The notes: generated by a model from the sequence alone, not told the origin. Positions 42,115 to 50,097 are shown, counted from the stretch's first letter. The stretch is 64,000 nucleotides of DNA from Gp7-AA10 sp035636095 (GCA_035636095.1 DASPZU010000051.1:34438-98437); one strand, 5' to 3'. Program-made: numbers and translations.

Positions 42115-42613
42115 GCCGACCTTCATTCTCGCCGTTTACGTCTGTTTGGCGGCCGTTTCTGCACTGGCGGCACGAGCGCCGCGCACGGTCCTCGACTTCT
42201 ACTTTCTTCTTCCGGATGACTACTTCGACGCTCCCCGCAAAGATCTGCTCGATCCTAACCGCGGTGCGATCGTCGACAACGAACATGGCTACCTTCACGT
42301 CGTCGGTGACGGCTCGCAGTTCAGCATTTGGCTGGCCTTGTACAAAAAAGCCGACGCTGGGAGGATTGTCGTCCTTTTTCAGGAAGACGAAGAGGGAGGA
42401 TGCAATAGTTTGAAAGCGTACGCGTACAGCGGCGGTCATCTCGTGGATATGACCAAGTCCGTTTTGCCGAGCGAACCGTGTGGAGAAGAAAAGTTCTACG
42501 AGCTTCCGCGCACCAGAACCGCCATTGGCGTACGAGCAACAGACAACAACGGTGGCCGGCATTTGTACGATCTCATCTGGAGCGGATCGCGTTTCAGAGT
42601 TCGGCGCCGGTGA
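42107..42613 (+). CDS. Secreted protein of unknown function
   Basis: 168 residues with signal peptide (FILAVYVCLAAVSALA) and a compact mature domain: TVLDFYFLLPDDYFDAP, FSIWLALYKKADAGRIVVLFQED, two Cys (GCNS, EPCG) that could form a disulfide. No family recognised. The GTG start overlaps the end of the peptidase gene, so co-expression with the peptidase is likely; a substrate or inhibitor role would be speculation. Confidence 0.6.
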   Translation: MIRPTFILAVYVCLAAVSALAARAPRTVLDFYFLLPDDYFDAPRKDLLDPNRGAIVDNEHGYLHVVGDGSQFSIWLALYKKADAGRIVVLFQEDEEGGCNSLKAYAYSGGHLVDMTKSVLPSEPCGEEKFYELPRTRTAIGVRATDNNGGRHLYDLIWSGSRFRVRRR

Positions 42614-42619
42614 TGCGTG

Positions 42620-43159
42620 TCAGGTCCGCCAGTAGAACCAGGCCTCGACGACTGTGGCGAGGGTGAATCCGAACAGCAGCGCGACGTACGCGAATCGCAG
42701 GAAGCGATATTTTTTCTTGTACAGGTAGACGCCGAGGGAGTGGATATCGCGGACGGCGCTTTCGTAGACCAGAGCGTCGGAGGAGAGGATGTGCTCCATC
42801 TCGTCGCGGTATTCCTCGTCGGTCATCTGCGCGAAATGGCCGAAGAAGAGGATGTTGCGGTCTGGCGAGCGTTTCGATCGCGCGAACGTCGGCAGCACTG
42901 CGATGATCGCGAGCAGGAGCGAGATCAGGCACGCCGCCGCCAGCGTCAGGAGGGCGGGCCTGAGTTGCGGATCGCTGGCGCGGCTCAGCGCGATCGTCAT
43001 CACGATCGACGAGATCGTGATCAGGATGCTAGCTTTGGTGTCGGCCATGACGCTGAGCTGCACGTGATGCTGCTGCGCGGTGCGGAGCAGATTGTCGACG
43101 CTCGATCGCGGCGTCACGCCCGAAAAGGGGCGACGGACCTCCTTGGGGGTAGAAGACAT
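42620..43159 (-). CDS. Pycsar-effector-like (PycTM/DUF5706) membrane protein
   Basis: 179 residues. The segment LLRTAQQHHVQLSVMADTKASILITISSIVMTIAL, two central helices (about 45-95), NILFFGHFAQMTDEEYRDEM and a last helix LRFAYVALLFGFTL match the transmembrane effector of Pycsar anti-phage systems, which disrupts the membrane on binding cCMP/cUMP made by a PycC cyclase. No class III cyclase or HD domain is visible nearby, so it is an orphan or a housekeeping relative. TAAACT ends six bases before the ATG. It converges with the preceding gene six bases away. Confidence 0.7.
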   Translation of the reverse strand: MSSTPKEVRRPFSGVTPRSSVDNLLRTAQQHHVQLSVMADTKASILITISSIVMTIALSRASDPQLRPALLTLAAACLISLLLAIIAVLPTFARSKRSPDRNILFFGHFAQMTDEEYRDEMEHILSSDALVYESAVRDIHSLGVYLYKKKYRFLRFAYVALLFGFTLATVVEAWFYWRT

Positions 43160-43165
43160 TCATTC

Positions 43166-43171
43166 AGTTTA
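43166..43171 (-). promoter_or_regulatory. -10-like box (TAAACT) for the PycTM-like gene
   Basis: Minus-strand TAAACT ends six bases before the ATG at 43159; no Shine-Dalgarno. Confidence 0.45.
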
Positions 43172-43188
43172 ACTCCGCTGCCGCGCGC

Positions 43189-43194
43189 TATCAT
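43189..43194 (+). promoter_or_regulatory. -10 box (TATCAT) for the EF-Tu-D3-like gene
   Basis: TATCAT ends eight bases before the ATG at 43203, consistent with a leaderless transcript. Confidence 0.5.
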
Positions 43195-43202
43195 GGTCAG
43201 CA

Positions 43203-43499
43203 ATGGGCAATTTTCTCGAGGCAGTTGTTCTCCTTCTGCCCACCGATGCCGGAGGCCGCGAGAAGCCGATCGCACCGCGCGAAGGTTCGTATCGGCCCAA
43301 CGTCGGCTCGATGCTGATGCGCTTCATCGAAGGTCCGCCCATCATCGCGCCGGGCCAGGCTGGGCGAGTGGTCGTCGAGATCGAGGAGCCGGCGGACCTG
43401 CTGCAACTCACCGCAGGTACGGAGTTGGAGATCGTCGAGCAGGAGCGCGTCGTCGGGATCCTGACGGTGACGCGGATTTGCCGGGCGCTGGCCGTGTAG
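43203..43499 (+). CDS. Stand-alone EF-Tu domain III-like protein
   Basis: 98 residues without a GTPase domain. VVLLLPTDAGGREKPI, YRPNVGSMLMRFIEGPP, IIAPGQAGRVVVEIEEP and ERVVGILTVTRI align by eye with strands of the EF-Tu C-terminal barrel (GGR-h-P, yRPqf, mPGd, g-tvgaG-v). Such free-standing copies may bind tRNA, EF-Ts or other barrel partners, but the role is unknown. Preceded by TATCAT eight bases before the ATG. The last 92 bases overlap the convergent SNase-like ORF. Confidence 0.6.
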   Translation: MGNFLEAVVLLLPTDAGGREKPIAPREGSYRPNVGSMLMRFIEGPPIIAPGQAGRVVVEIEEPADLLQLTAGTELEIVEQERVVGILTVTRICRALAV

Positions 43500-43836
43500 C
43501 AGACGACGGTGCTGCCGCGCGCGGGCCGGGATCTGCCGGACCGAGGTAACGCATGTTGGAGGAGGTCCGCCAGGCGTGCCGCTGCATCTCGCCGTTGATG
43601 AACAAGCCGTCCGGCGACCGATAGACGCTTCCTTCCTCGACGTAGACCCACGTTCCATCCACGAGTCGACGGAGATGCTCGACGGCCGCGGCTTCCTCGG
43701 CAGCAGGCACAGCGACGCCTGCGAGCGAGACTGATGCGCGTCGGCCTTCGCAAGCGACCACCATCGTTCTACTGTCGGTCACACTGATGACGCGCGACAT
43801 TGGAATCACTGCAAAGAGAAACATCAATGTAGGCAT
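43408..43836 (-). CDS. Secreted SNase-like OB-fold protein, probably degenerate
   Basis: 142 residues: hydrophobic N-terminus (LMFLFAVIP), then SVTDSRTMVVACEGRRASVSLAGVAVP, AAEHLRRLVDGTWVYVEEG-type sequence and LFINGEMQRHAWR. This follows the staphylococcal-nuclease fold order (V-D-G-D-T, RLaGIdaP) but the catalytic DGDT and RL positions are altered, suggesting a non-catalytic relative. The Pro/Arg-rich last 30 codons are antisense to the EF-Tu-D3-like gene and may not be functional. An in-frame ATG at 43824 is an alternative start. Confidence 0.45.
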   Translation of the reverse strand: MPTLMFLFAVIPMSRVISVTDSRTMVVACEGRRASVSLAGVAVPAAEEAAAVEHLRRLVDGTWVYVEEGSVYRSPDGLFINGEMQRHAWRTSSNMRYLGPADPGPRAAAPSSATRPAPGKSASPSGSRRRAPARRSPTPYLR

Positions 43837-43950
43837 GCTTGTTTTTTTGTGGTGCGGGGGAAATTCGGAGCGGCCGCGCGGAGGATGGCGGCCTCGTGTG
43901 GGGGGCGAAGGGTACCACGGCGGGCCGTTTATGCGAAAATTAATCTGCCC

Positions 43951-44817
43951 ATGGCCGGTTGGGAGGGGAGACGCAGAATCTCGCCGCGGCAGAAGTCGTT
44001 CCGCACCATCGCGCTCCTGATGCTGATTCCGGTCGTCGGTCTTTTGGCGATCCTGATCGGCATCTTCATCGCGCAGAGTCGTCCCGTTCTCACTTCTCGG
44101 TTCTCAGTTCTCAGCCCCGCCCGTCCCCGGAGAACTGAGAACCGACAACCGAGAACTCGCGGGAAGATCGTGCTGATCATCGACGACGTCGGCTTCGATC
44201 ATCAGCCCATCGACGCGGCGATGCGCATCGACCCGAACATCAATTTTTCGATTCTCCCCAACGCGCGCCGAGCTCTCGAAGATGCGAATCTTCTTCACGA
44301 CCGCGGATTCGAAGTCCTGTGTCATCTGCCCATGGAGCCGGAGCAGTTTCCGCGCGTTTCGCCGGGAGAGGGGGCGGTGCTGACATCGATGTCAGACGAC
44401 GAAATCACCAGGACGACCGCGGCCGGATTGCAGGCGGTGCCGTATGCACGGGGAGTGAACAATCACATGGGATCGCGCGCGACCGCCGATCGTCGCGTCA
44501 TGGAATCTGTTCTCGACGCGCTGCCGGCGGGGATGTACTTCGTCGATTCGCGCACGACCGGATCATCGGTGGCCGCGGCTGTGGCGCGCGAGCGACGGGT
44601 CCGGACGGCGTCGCGAAATGTATTTCTCGACGATGTGCCCAACGAGACAGCTGTTCGTCAGCAGCTCCGCGCGCTGGCGCGCGAAGCCGACGCGCATGGA
44701 GTGGCGATCGGCATCGGCCACATGTACCCTGCCACGGTGCGCGTGCTGACCTCCGAGGTTCCCGTCCTCAAGCGGCAGGGATTTCGTTTCGTGCGGGCAA
44801 GCGAGGCGGTGCGGTAG
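43951..44817 (+). CDS. Divergent polysaccharide deacetylase (YibQ family)
   Basis: 288 residues: one N-terminal membrane helix (IALLMLIPVVGLLAILIGIFI), a linker, then a NodB-like barrel with KIVLIIDDVGF, INFSILPNA, VLCHLPMEP and GVNNHMGSRAT, the divergent family whose envelope substrates are not firmly known. The linker (RFSVLSPARPRRTENR) is encoded by a TTCTCAGTTCTC inverted repeat. ATG 43951 was chosen because ATTAAT lies six bases before it and the helix follows; upstream in-frame starts are not supported. The next gene begins immediately after the stop. Confidence 0.8.
   Translation: MAGWEGRRRISPRQKSFRTIALLMLIPVVGLLAILIGIFIAQSRPVLTSRFSVLSPARPRRTENRQPRTRGKIVLIIDDVGFDHQPIDAAMRIDPNINFSILPNARRALEDANLLHDRGFEVLCHLPMEPEQFPRVSPGEGAVLTSMSDDEITRTTAAGLQAVPYARGVNNHMGSRATADRRVMESVLDALPAGMYFVDSRTTGSSVAAAVARERRVRTASRNVFLDDVPNETAVRQQLRALAREADAHGVAIGIGHMYPATVRVLTSEVPVLKRQGFRFVRASEAVR
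44098..44144. repeat. TTCTCAGTTCTC inverted repeat inside the YibQ-type gene
   Basis: CGGTTCTCAGTTCTC (44098-44112) and GAGAACTGAGAACCG (44130-44144) are perfect 15-base complements around a GC-rich loop; weaker TTCTCAC/GAGAACT motifs extend the arms outward. It encodes the linker between membrane helix and catalytic domain. Confidence 0.8.
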
Positions 44818-45537
44818 TTGCTGCTGTCCCTGTTCCTCGTAGATCTCGCTGCCGGTCTCTATCTTTTCCTGCCGCTGGTCGGACGCCGCAGCGCAGGCGT
44901 CAAGTTTTATCGGCTGATCCTGATCGTCAGCGGCGTGCTGGTTCTGTGCGCATCCGTCGCGCGCTGGGATCCGATGGATGCAGTTCTGGTCGGCCTCACC
45001 GTTGTCGTCTACGCGACGTTGCGTTACCCGAAGCGCCTCATTTTTCGCGTGCCGGCAGCACTCCTCGGCGTTGCCTACTTCGGCGATGCTGTTTGGACGT
45101 GGCGGAACGCAACTGCCGCGTCATGGCCGTGGAGCGTCGCCGGCGCGGTCTCGAGCATGGCGCTGTTAGGCAGCGTCAACCTGGCCATGCTCCTCGGGCA
45201 TTGGTACCTGGTCGTGCGGGGCATGAGCATCGATCCGCTGAAGCGCCTGACCATCGCGACGCTCGCGACTGTTGTTGTTCGAACGATCGTGGTCGGCTGC
45301 GCGTTGATCGTCCCGGGCGTGTGGGCAGCAGTGGCGATCCGGCAAGGGATCTTTTTCTGGATGCGCGCCGGGTGGGGGTTGGCGGGGCCGCTGGCGCTCT
45401 ATCCCATGATCTGGGGTACGGTGAAGATTCGATCGACGATGGCCGCCACCGGAATTCTCTACGTCGATGTCGTGGCGGTCGTCATTGGCGAGGTGTTGGG
45501 CGGGTGGTTGTCGGCGACGGTTCACCTCCCGGTGTAG
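44818..45537 (+). CDS. Multi-span membrane protein, unknown function
   Basis: 239 residues with about seven hydrophobic helices covering nearly the whole chain. The polar motif GHWYLVVRGMSIDPLKRL after the fourth helix and WMRAGWGLAGPLALYPMIWGT near the sixth are the most distinctive parts; I do not recognise the family. TTG start directly follows the deacetylase stop, indicating an operon. The 3' end overlaps, on the other strand, the last codons of the small TM protein gene by 56 bases. Confidence 0.6.
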   Translation: MLLSLFLVDLAAGLYLFLPLVGRRSAGVKFYRLILIVSGVLVLCASVARWDPMDAVLVGLTVVVYATLRYPKRLIFRVPAALLGVAYFGDAVWTWRNATAASWPWSVAGAVSSMALLGSVNLAMLLGHWYLVVRGMSIDPLKRLTIATLATVVVRTIVVGCALIVPGVWAAVAIRQGIFFWMRAGWGLAGPLALYPMIWGTVKIRSTMAATGILYVDVVAVVIGEVLGGWLSATVHLPV

Positions 45538-45757
45538 CTTCGTCGCGTTCATCGACTTCTTCGAGCTCGTGTTGCGCTTCGACCACCTTCTTCCTGGGCG
45601 GCTCCAGCAGCGATTGAAGCTCCAACGCGGCGGCGCTGAGAGTGCCCGATGTTCCGTGCTTCGCATCGCGGCGAATCATCGAAACGCCAAGGGCCAGCAG
45701 CGCCAGCGCGCCGGCAACGATCAAAAGATGGAAGGCGCAGCCCAACAGACCCTGCAT
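45482..45757 (-). CDS. Small single-span membrane protein
   Basis: 91 residues: N-terminal helix GCAFHLLIVAGALALLALGV, then a charged cytoplasmic tail with a coiled-coil-like stretch (ELQSLLEPPRKKVVEAQHELEEVDERDEA). The ATG at 45757 overlaps the glyoxalase-like gene stop by one base (TGATG), which decides the start and shows coupling. Function unknown. Confidence 0.55.
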   Translation of the reverse strand: MQGLLGCAFHLLIVAGALALLALGVSMIRRDAKHGTSGTLSAAALELQSLLEPPRKKVVEAQHELEEVDERDEATPGGEPSPTTTRPTPRQ

Positions 45758-46434
45758 CAAAAGCGAATCAGCAGCGGAAGGTCGGGCCGGAAGTCCTTGC
45801 TCTTGCGCTGCAATCCTTTGTCGAAGGTCACCTCGACCGCCCACGCCTCACCGGAATCGAGTTTGAGCACACCCTGCTGCTGCACGTACGCCAGGGCTTC
45901 GATGGGCTGGTAGCCCCGCGGCGAAATCAGTCGGATGTCGGTGATGCGCTTGACGCCGATCGGATGCGCCGTGGCGAATTTTGCCTGATCGACGGACGGC
46001 GGATGGATGGAGAGCGAAGGACTCCTGGTGTCGTCGCGAGGCATGAGCATCTCCATCGCAGTTCCCGGCTGCATCCAGGGGGGACTGATCGACCAGGTTG
46101 CAAACGGAAGGGGATCGTTTGACAGGCGATGCATCACGATGCCGATCGGGCACCATCCGCTGGTGCGCCACAACATGCGCTGCCGGAACTTTTCCGCGCC
46201 GCGCTCCAGACCCGGGCTGACCGAGACGGTTGGATCAGGCCACGTCAGCTCCAGAAAAGAATTCTGGAATTCGAGGGTGATCGATGCGGTCCCTTGCCCT
46301 TCGTGTTTGTTGACGGCCGGCGCGATTCGGAATCCGGCTTTCTCGAGCGCCACGCGTTCGGGGGCGTCGCGCGAGACGACGATCCAGAGATGATCGAATT
46401 GAACCGTCGCGGCTAAAAGAAAAGCGGCGATCAT
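45757..46434 (-). CDS. Glyoxalase-like (VOC superfamily) domain protein
   Basis: 225 residues. TVQFDHLWIVVSRDAPERVALEKAGFRIAP at the N-terminus and FQNSFLELTWPD are characteristic of the Glyoxalase_3-type VOC fold; the second half is beta-rich. Metal ligands typical of VOC enzymes are only partly visible (His in FDHLW, Glu in FLELTW). Enzymatic reaction unknown. Its start overlaps the GNAT gene stop by four bases. Confidence 0.7.
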   Translation of the reverse strand: MIAAFLLAATVQFDHLWIVVSRDAPERVALEKAGFRIAPAVNKHEGQGTASITLEFQNSFLELTWPDPTVSVSPGLERGAEKFRQRMLWRTSGWCPIGIVMHRLSNDPLPFATWSISPPWMQPGTAMEMLMPRDDTRSPSLSIHPPSVDQAKFATAHPIGVKRITDIRLISPRGYQPIEALAYVQQQGVLKLDSGEAWAVEVTFDKGLQRKSKDFRPDLPLLIRF

Positions 46435-46964
46435 AGCCGGAGCACGAGATCGGTCATGTCGTGTTGGTTGCCGTCGGGGTCAGTCCCGTAGTTAGGAATG
46501 ACGAACGATTCGAAGCCGAGTTCCCGAAGTGTTTTGACTGCATCCGCTTCGAGGTCGGAGATCACCATGCAGTTGAGGTGTCGAAGGCCGCGTTCCCGCG
46601 CGATATCGATGAAGTGATTGACCATGGCGGTGCCGAGTCCGACGCCGCGGAATTGCGGATCGAGCATCCATCGAATTCTTCCTACCAGCCGCAGTGGTCC
46701 GCCATGGCGGCGATGCAGCGTGGCATCGGCAACGACGCGATTTCCGTCGAACGCGAGAATCGGAAGTGTCTTCGCGTAATCGATGTCGCGCCCCCACTGC
46801 TCGATCAGCGCGCGATTCTCGACCGGATCCCAGGCGAAGCGGCGGTAATCGATGGGCAGTCGCTGAAAAAATTCGGTGAGGGGAGTGACGTCTCTCTCGG
46901 TGAAAGGTCGCAGCAGAACTCTGCGTCCGTCGCGCAGGACCGCTTCCTGCGGATAACGATTCAC
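46431..46964 (-). CDS. GNAT family N-acetyltransferase
   Basis: 177-residue acetyl-CoA-dependent acetyltransferase. VLLRPFTERDVTPLTEFFQRL at the N-terminus, a central beta sheet, and the acetyl-CoA pyrophosphate loop QFRGVGLGTAM (Q/R-x-x-G-x-G/A) followed by LRHLNCMVISDLEADAVKTLRELGF. The layout resembles GNATs that occur as protein-lysine acetyltransferase domains; the acceptor is unknown. Starts 13 bases after the zinc-ribbon gene. Confidence 0.82.
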   Translation of the reverse strand: MNRYPQEAVLRDGRRVLLRPFTERDVTPLTEFFQRLPIDYRRFAWDPVENRALIEQWGRDIDYAKTLPILAFDGNRVVADATLHRRHGGPLRLVGRIRWMLDPQFRGVGLGTAMVNHFIDIARERGLRHLNCMVISDLEADAVKTLRELGFESFVIPNYGTDPDGNQHDMTDLVLRL

Positions 46965-46977
46965 GGGCGTGAGGATA

Positions 46978-47415
46978 TCACCGCCCTTCCTCCGCCCCCG
47001 GCGGTGCGGCTCCGTAAACGTGCCGATCGTGCGTCACCAGATCGAATGCTTTGATGTCGGGATTCGCTGGATATCCGCGATGCACGGCCTGACATCGGTA
47101 GCAGACGATGACGTTCTTCACCAGCCGCCACACGACGTAATCGAGAATCGTGACGCCGAGCAGCGAGAGGCCATAGGTCCACGGCACGAAGATCGATCCG
47201 AGGACCACCAGCGCGATGCCGGTCTTACGGTTGAAATCCTTTTGAACGTAGAGCTGATCGTGGCCGCAGGCGGCGCACTGCTCGATGATCGCGTCAGGCG
47301 GAGGCGCGACAACGGAATTCGCGGTACCACATCGCTCGCATGGCCGCGCTGTCTGGCCCGATTCGCGCGCCAGTCGCGCGTCACATTTCGGACAGAGAAA
47401 GTGGACTGAAGCCAA
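46978..47415 (-). CDS. Zinc-ribbon membrane protein
   Basis: 145 residues. Three Cys pairs suggest zinc ribbons: FLCPKCDARL, CERCGT, QCAACGHDQLYVQKDF, with a further VCYRCQ near the C-terminus; two short hydrophobic helices (IALVVLGSIFVPW, LSLLGVTILDYVVWRLV) lie between. The TTG start directly abuts the efp stop, so it is co-transcribed with efp. Function unknown. Confidence 0.6.
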   Translation of the reverse strand: MASVHFLCPKCDARLARESGQTARPCERCGTANSVVAPPPDAIIEQCAACGHDQLYVQKDFNRKTGIALVVLGSIFVPWTYGLSLLGVTILDYVVWRLVKNVIVCYRCQAVHRGYPANPDIKAFDLVTHDRHVYGAAPPGAEEGR

Positions 47416-47973
47416 TCAATGCGCGCGTTCGATATATCGATTGTCGCTGGGGTCGACGATGATCTCTTCGCCTTCGTTGACGAATGGCGGAACCTGCACC
47501 ACGACACCGTTCGCGAGGGTGGCCGGTTTGTAGGATGACGACGCTGTCGCGCCGCGCATCATCGGCGTGGTCTCGACGATTTTGGCCTTGACCGTCTTCG
47601 GTAATTCGACGCCGATCGGCCGTCCCTCGTAAAACTGCACCTGCAGCTTGACGCCCGGCGCGAGCCACGAGGCCGAGTCGCCGAGATCGTCGGGGGACAT
47701 CTCGACCTGCTCGTAATTCTCGGTATTCATGAAGTGATGCGCATGGCCGTCGGAGTAGAGGTACTCCATCTCGTGCTGGTTGATGTACGCCTGCTCGACT
47801 TCATCCTGCGAGCGGAACCGGTGCTCGAACTGGTTGCCGGTGCGCAGATTGCGCAGCTTGACCTGTACCATCGCGCGGAGATTTCCGGGCGTGTGGTGAT
47901 GGAACTCCAGGACTTTGCACAGGTCGCCGCTGAACAGGACGACCATGCCTTTCCTGAGACTTGTTGCCTGCAT
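47416..47973 (-). CDS. efp: Elongation factor P
   Basis: 185-residue three-barrel factor that rescues ribosomes stalled at polyproline. Conserved parts: SLRKGMVVLFSGDLCKVLEF, RAMVQVKLRNLRTG, FMNTENYEQVEM and the C-terminal signature YKPATLANGVVVQVPPFVNEGE. The tip loop that carries Lys34 (PGKG) in E. coli reads PGNLRA here, so the modified basic residue appears replaced by Asn31 or shifted to Arg33. Length is standard. First gene of a minus-strand cluster of five. Confidence 0.93.
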   Translation of the reverse strand: MQATSLRKGMVVLFSGDLCKVLEFHHHTPGNLRAMVQVKLRNLRTGNQFEHRFRSQDEVEQAYINQHEMEYLYSDGHAHHFMNTENYEQVEMSPDDLGDSASWLAPGVKLQVQFYEGRPIGVELPKTVKAKIVETTPMMRGATASSSYKPATLANGVVVQVPPFVNEGEEIIVDPSDNRYIERAH

Positions 47974-48015
47974 GCGCGAACCCCAAACGGCTCATTCAGC
48001 GAACGTTATTCCAGA

Positions 48016-48108
48016 GGGTGCCGCGCCTACAGTTTTCACTTTTTTCCACGCGGCTTGGAGATATTCCACAACCTGAAGAAAAAGGTGAAAACTGTAGGCG
48101 CGGCACCC
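48016..48108. repeat. Long GGGTGCCGCGCC inverted repeat
   Basis: GGGTGCCGCGCCTACAGTTT... (24 bases, 48016-48039) and its exact reverse complement (48085-48108) flank a 45-base AT-richer loop with T and A runs next to the arms. It occupies the whole gap between the permease stop and the efp promoter and could act as a terminator for the kup-permease operon. Confidence 0.85.
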
Positions 48109-48111
48109 AGC

Positions 48112-50097
48112 TTAGCTCTGCAAGACGCGGATGGGCAGCACGATTGCCTGCAGTCCGTCGAACTGCAGCCGCCGCTGGATGGCGTTGGGCGTTTCGTTGT
48201 GCAAGAGCCGGTAGTACCACTTCTCTTCGCGGAAGATCAGCCGGCCCATGAAAAAGATCGCGCGCGGATATTCCTCCGCGATCTGTTTGCAGATTTCGGT
48301 GATGCTGTCGACCGCCTCCGTTCCGACCGCGAACCGGTAGTCGGCGGCCATTCCCTGGCCGCGCGCCCACGCCACGTATTTTTCGAGATTGCCGCGAGTC
48401 TCGGCCTCGAGGCGCTCCATTTCCTGCGAGCCCTTGAACGTGCCCGAGTCGACGACTGCCGCGCTGACGAAGATGAAACTCTTGAACATGCGCGGAAACA
48501 GCCGATGAATGGACAGCACTTCGTGAATGCCGAAACCGGAGAAGGACTTGACCATGATCACGGCCGTCGGCGCGCTTTTGTCGAGCTGCTTGCTGGCCTC
48601 GGCGCCCGCCGCGGGCGGCAGGTCGGTCAGAACGTCGTCGAGGCTCTTTAGTCCGCTGCGGACAGTGTCGTAATGCTTGTGAATGGAAAAGGCGATCATG
48701 ATCAAAACTCCGGTGATGACGATCGTGATCCAGCCGCCCTGCCTGAATTTCTCGAACAGCGTCACTAGCAGGATCGAGACGCACATCACGAAGCCGATCC
48801 CGTGAATCGCGAGTCTGCTCTTCCATTTCGGCTCCCGACCGCGGTCCTGAATGAAATGCTTGGACATGCCGAGGAGCGAGAGCGAGAAGGTGATGAAGAC
48901 GTTGATCGAGTACATCACGACCAGCGTGGTCACGTCGCCTTTCGTGTAGAGAAGCGCAGCCAGTCCGGCCAGACCCATCACCAGGATGCCATCCTGAGTC
49001 ACGAGGCGATCGGAGAGTTGTGAGAACCGGTGGGGCATCCACGAGTCGATGGCCATGTTCGACAGAATCCTGGGACCATCGAGGAATCCTGTCTGCGCGG
49101 CCACGAAGAGCAGGGCCGCTTCGGTGATCAACGTGAAGACGACGATCACGATGCCGATCCGCCAACCGCCGAAGAGGTTTTGCAGCAGCACTGCGTTCAT
49201 GGTTCTGCCGGGGATCGGATGCGAATCCGTCAGCAGATACCCGAACATGATTCCGCCGGCCGTGAAGGCCAGCGATATCGCCATCATGGCCATGGTCTTC
49301 TTGGCGGTCTGCACGCGCGGTTCGCGGAGAATCGCGACGCCGTTCGAAACCGCCTCGATTCCGGTGTAGGTGCCGCCACCCATCGAATACGCCCGCAGAA
49401 TCAGCAGCATCAAGGGCAGCCATCCGAGTTGATGCGCCGTGGCGCGAAAGTCGCGCGTTGCGCCGCTGAAGATCTGCGGCATGGCACCGAATTTGGTCCC
49501 GATGGCGTAAACGATCAGGAAAACGTGCATGACCACGAAGGCCACAAAAATCGGCGCCAGGAAGTTGACGGATTCCTTCACGCCGCGCAGATTCAGGATG
49601 ACCAGAAACGCGATCACGACGATTTCAGCCCACAGTTTGTAGTGCACCGCATCGGGCGGAAGAAACGACCAGATCTGATCGCACCCGCTGGCGATCGAAA
49701 CGGTGATCGTCAACATGTAGTCGACCAGCAGCGCGCATCCCGAAACGACGCCGACGCGATTTCCAAGAAGCTTTGTCGCGACCAGGTAACCGCCGCCGCC
49801 GCCCGGGAAGTGCTCGATCAGATTCGCGTAGGCGGTGGAGATGACGGCGATGGTCAGCGCTGTCATCGCGGTCAGAATGATGGCCAGATGGCTGTGAGGT
49901 CCGAGCGCCTTGTAGGCTTCTTCCGGACCGTAAGCGGATGAGGAGAGTCCGTCCGCGCCCAGTCCGACCCACGCCAGAAATGCGATCAGCGATGTGTGAC
50001 GGAAGATCTCCGGATCGCTGACGTTGCGCGCTCTCCCGATCACGATCCGGCGCAGACGCCGGATCCTGGTCTCATCGCCTTCTGGTCTCTCCACCAT
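48112..50097 (-). CDS. KimA-like APC-family potassium permease
   Basis: 661 residues with about 12 membrane helices and a cytoplasmic C-terminal domain (about 460-661). Residues ADGLSSSAYGPEE (Asp49, Tyr56) correspond to the D-A-L-S-S-V-A-Y region that coordinates K+ in Bacillus KimA; APC helices follow (ALLVDYMLTITVSIASG). ATG 50097 overlaps the Kup stop as TAATG, so the two are translationally coupled. The C-terminal domain is the likely regulatory (in KimA, c-di-AMP-binding) part. An amino-acid substrate cannot be excluded, but the Kup partner favours potassium. Confidence 0.78.
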   Translation of the reverse strand: MVERPEGDETRIRRLRRIVIGRARNVSDPEIFRHTSLIAFLAWVGLGADGLSSSAYGPEEAYKALGPHSHLAIILTAMTALTIAVISTAYANLIEHFPGGGGGYLVATKLLGNRVGVVSGCALLVDYMLTITVSIASGCDQIWSFLPPDAVHYKLWAEIVVIAFLVILNLRGVKESVNFLAPIFVAFVVMHVFLIVYAIGTKFGAMPQIFSGATRDFRATAHQLGWLPLMLLILRAYSMGGGTYTGIEAVSNGVAILREPRVQTAKKTMAMMAISLAFTAGGIMFGYLLTDSHPIPGRTMNAVLLQNLFGGWRIGIVIVVFTLITEAALLFVAAQTGFLDGPRILSNMAIDSWMPHRFSQLSDRLVTQDGILVMGLAGLAALLYTKGDVTTLVVMYSINVFITFSLSLLGMSKHFIQDRGREPKWKSRLAIHGIGFVMCVSILLVTLFEKFRQGGWITIVITGVLIMIAFSIHKHYDTVRSGLKSLDDVLTDLPPAAGAEASKQLDKSAPTAVIMVKSFSGFGIHEVLSIHRLFPRMFKSFIFVSAAVVDSGTFKGSQEMERLEAETRGNLEKYVAWARGQGMAADYRFAVGTEAVDSITEICKQIAEEYPRAIFFMGRLIFREEKWYYRLLHNETPNAIQRRLQFDGLQAIVLPIRVLQS

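Noticed and set aside
42620..43836. Complete Pycsar or other defence operon
   Set aside because: Only an effector-like gene is visible; there is no cyclase, nuclease with intact catalytic residues, toxin-antitoxin pair or phage gene nearby, so a defence system is only a hypothesis.
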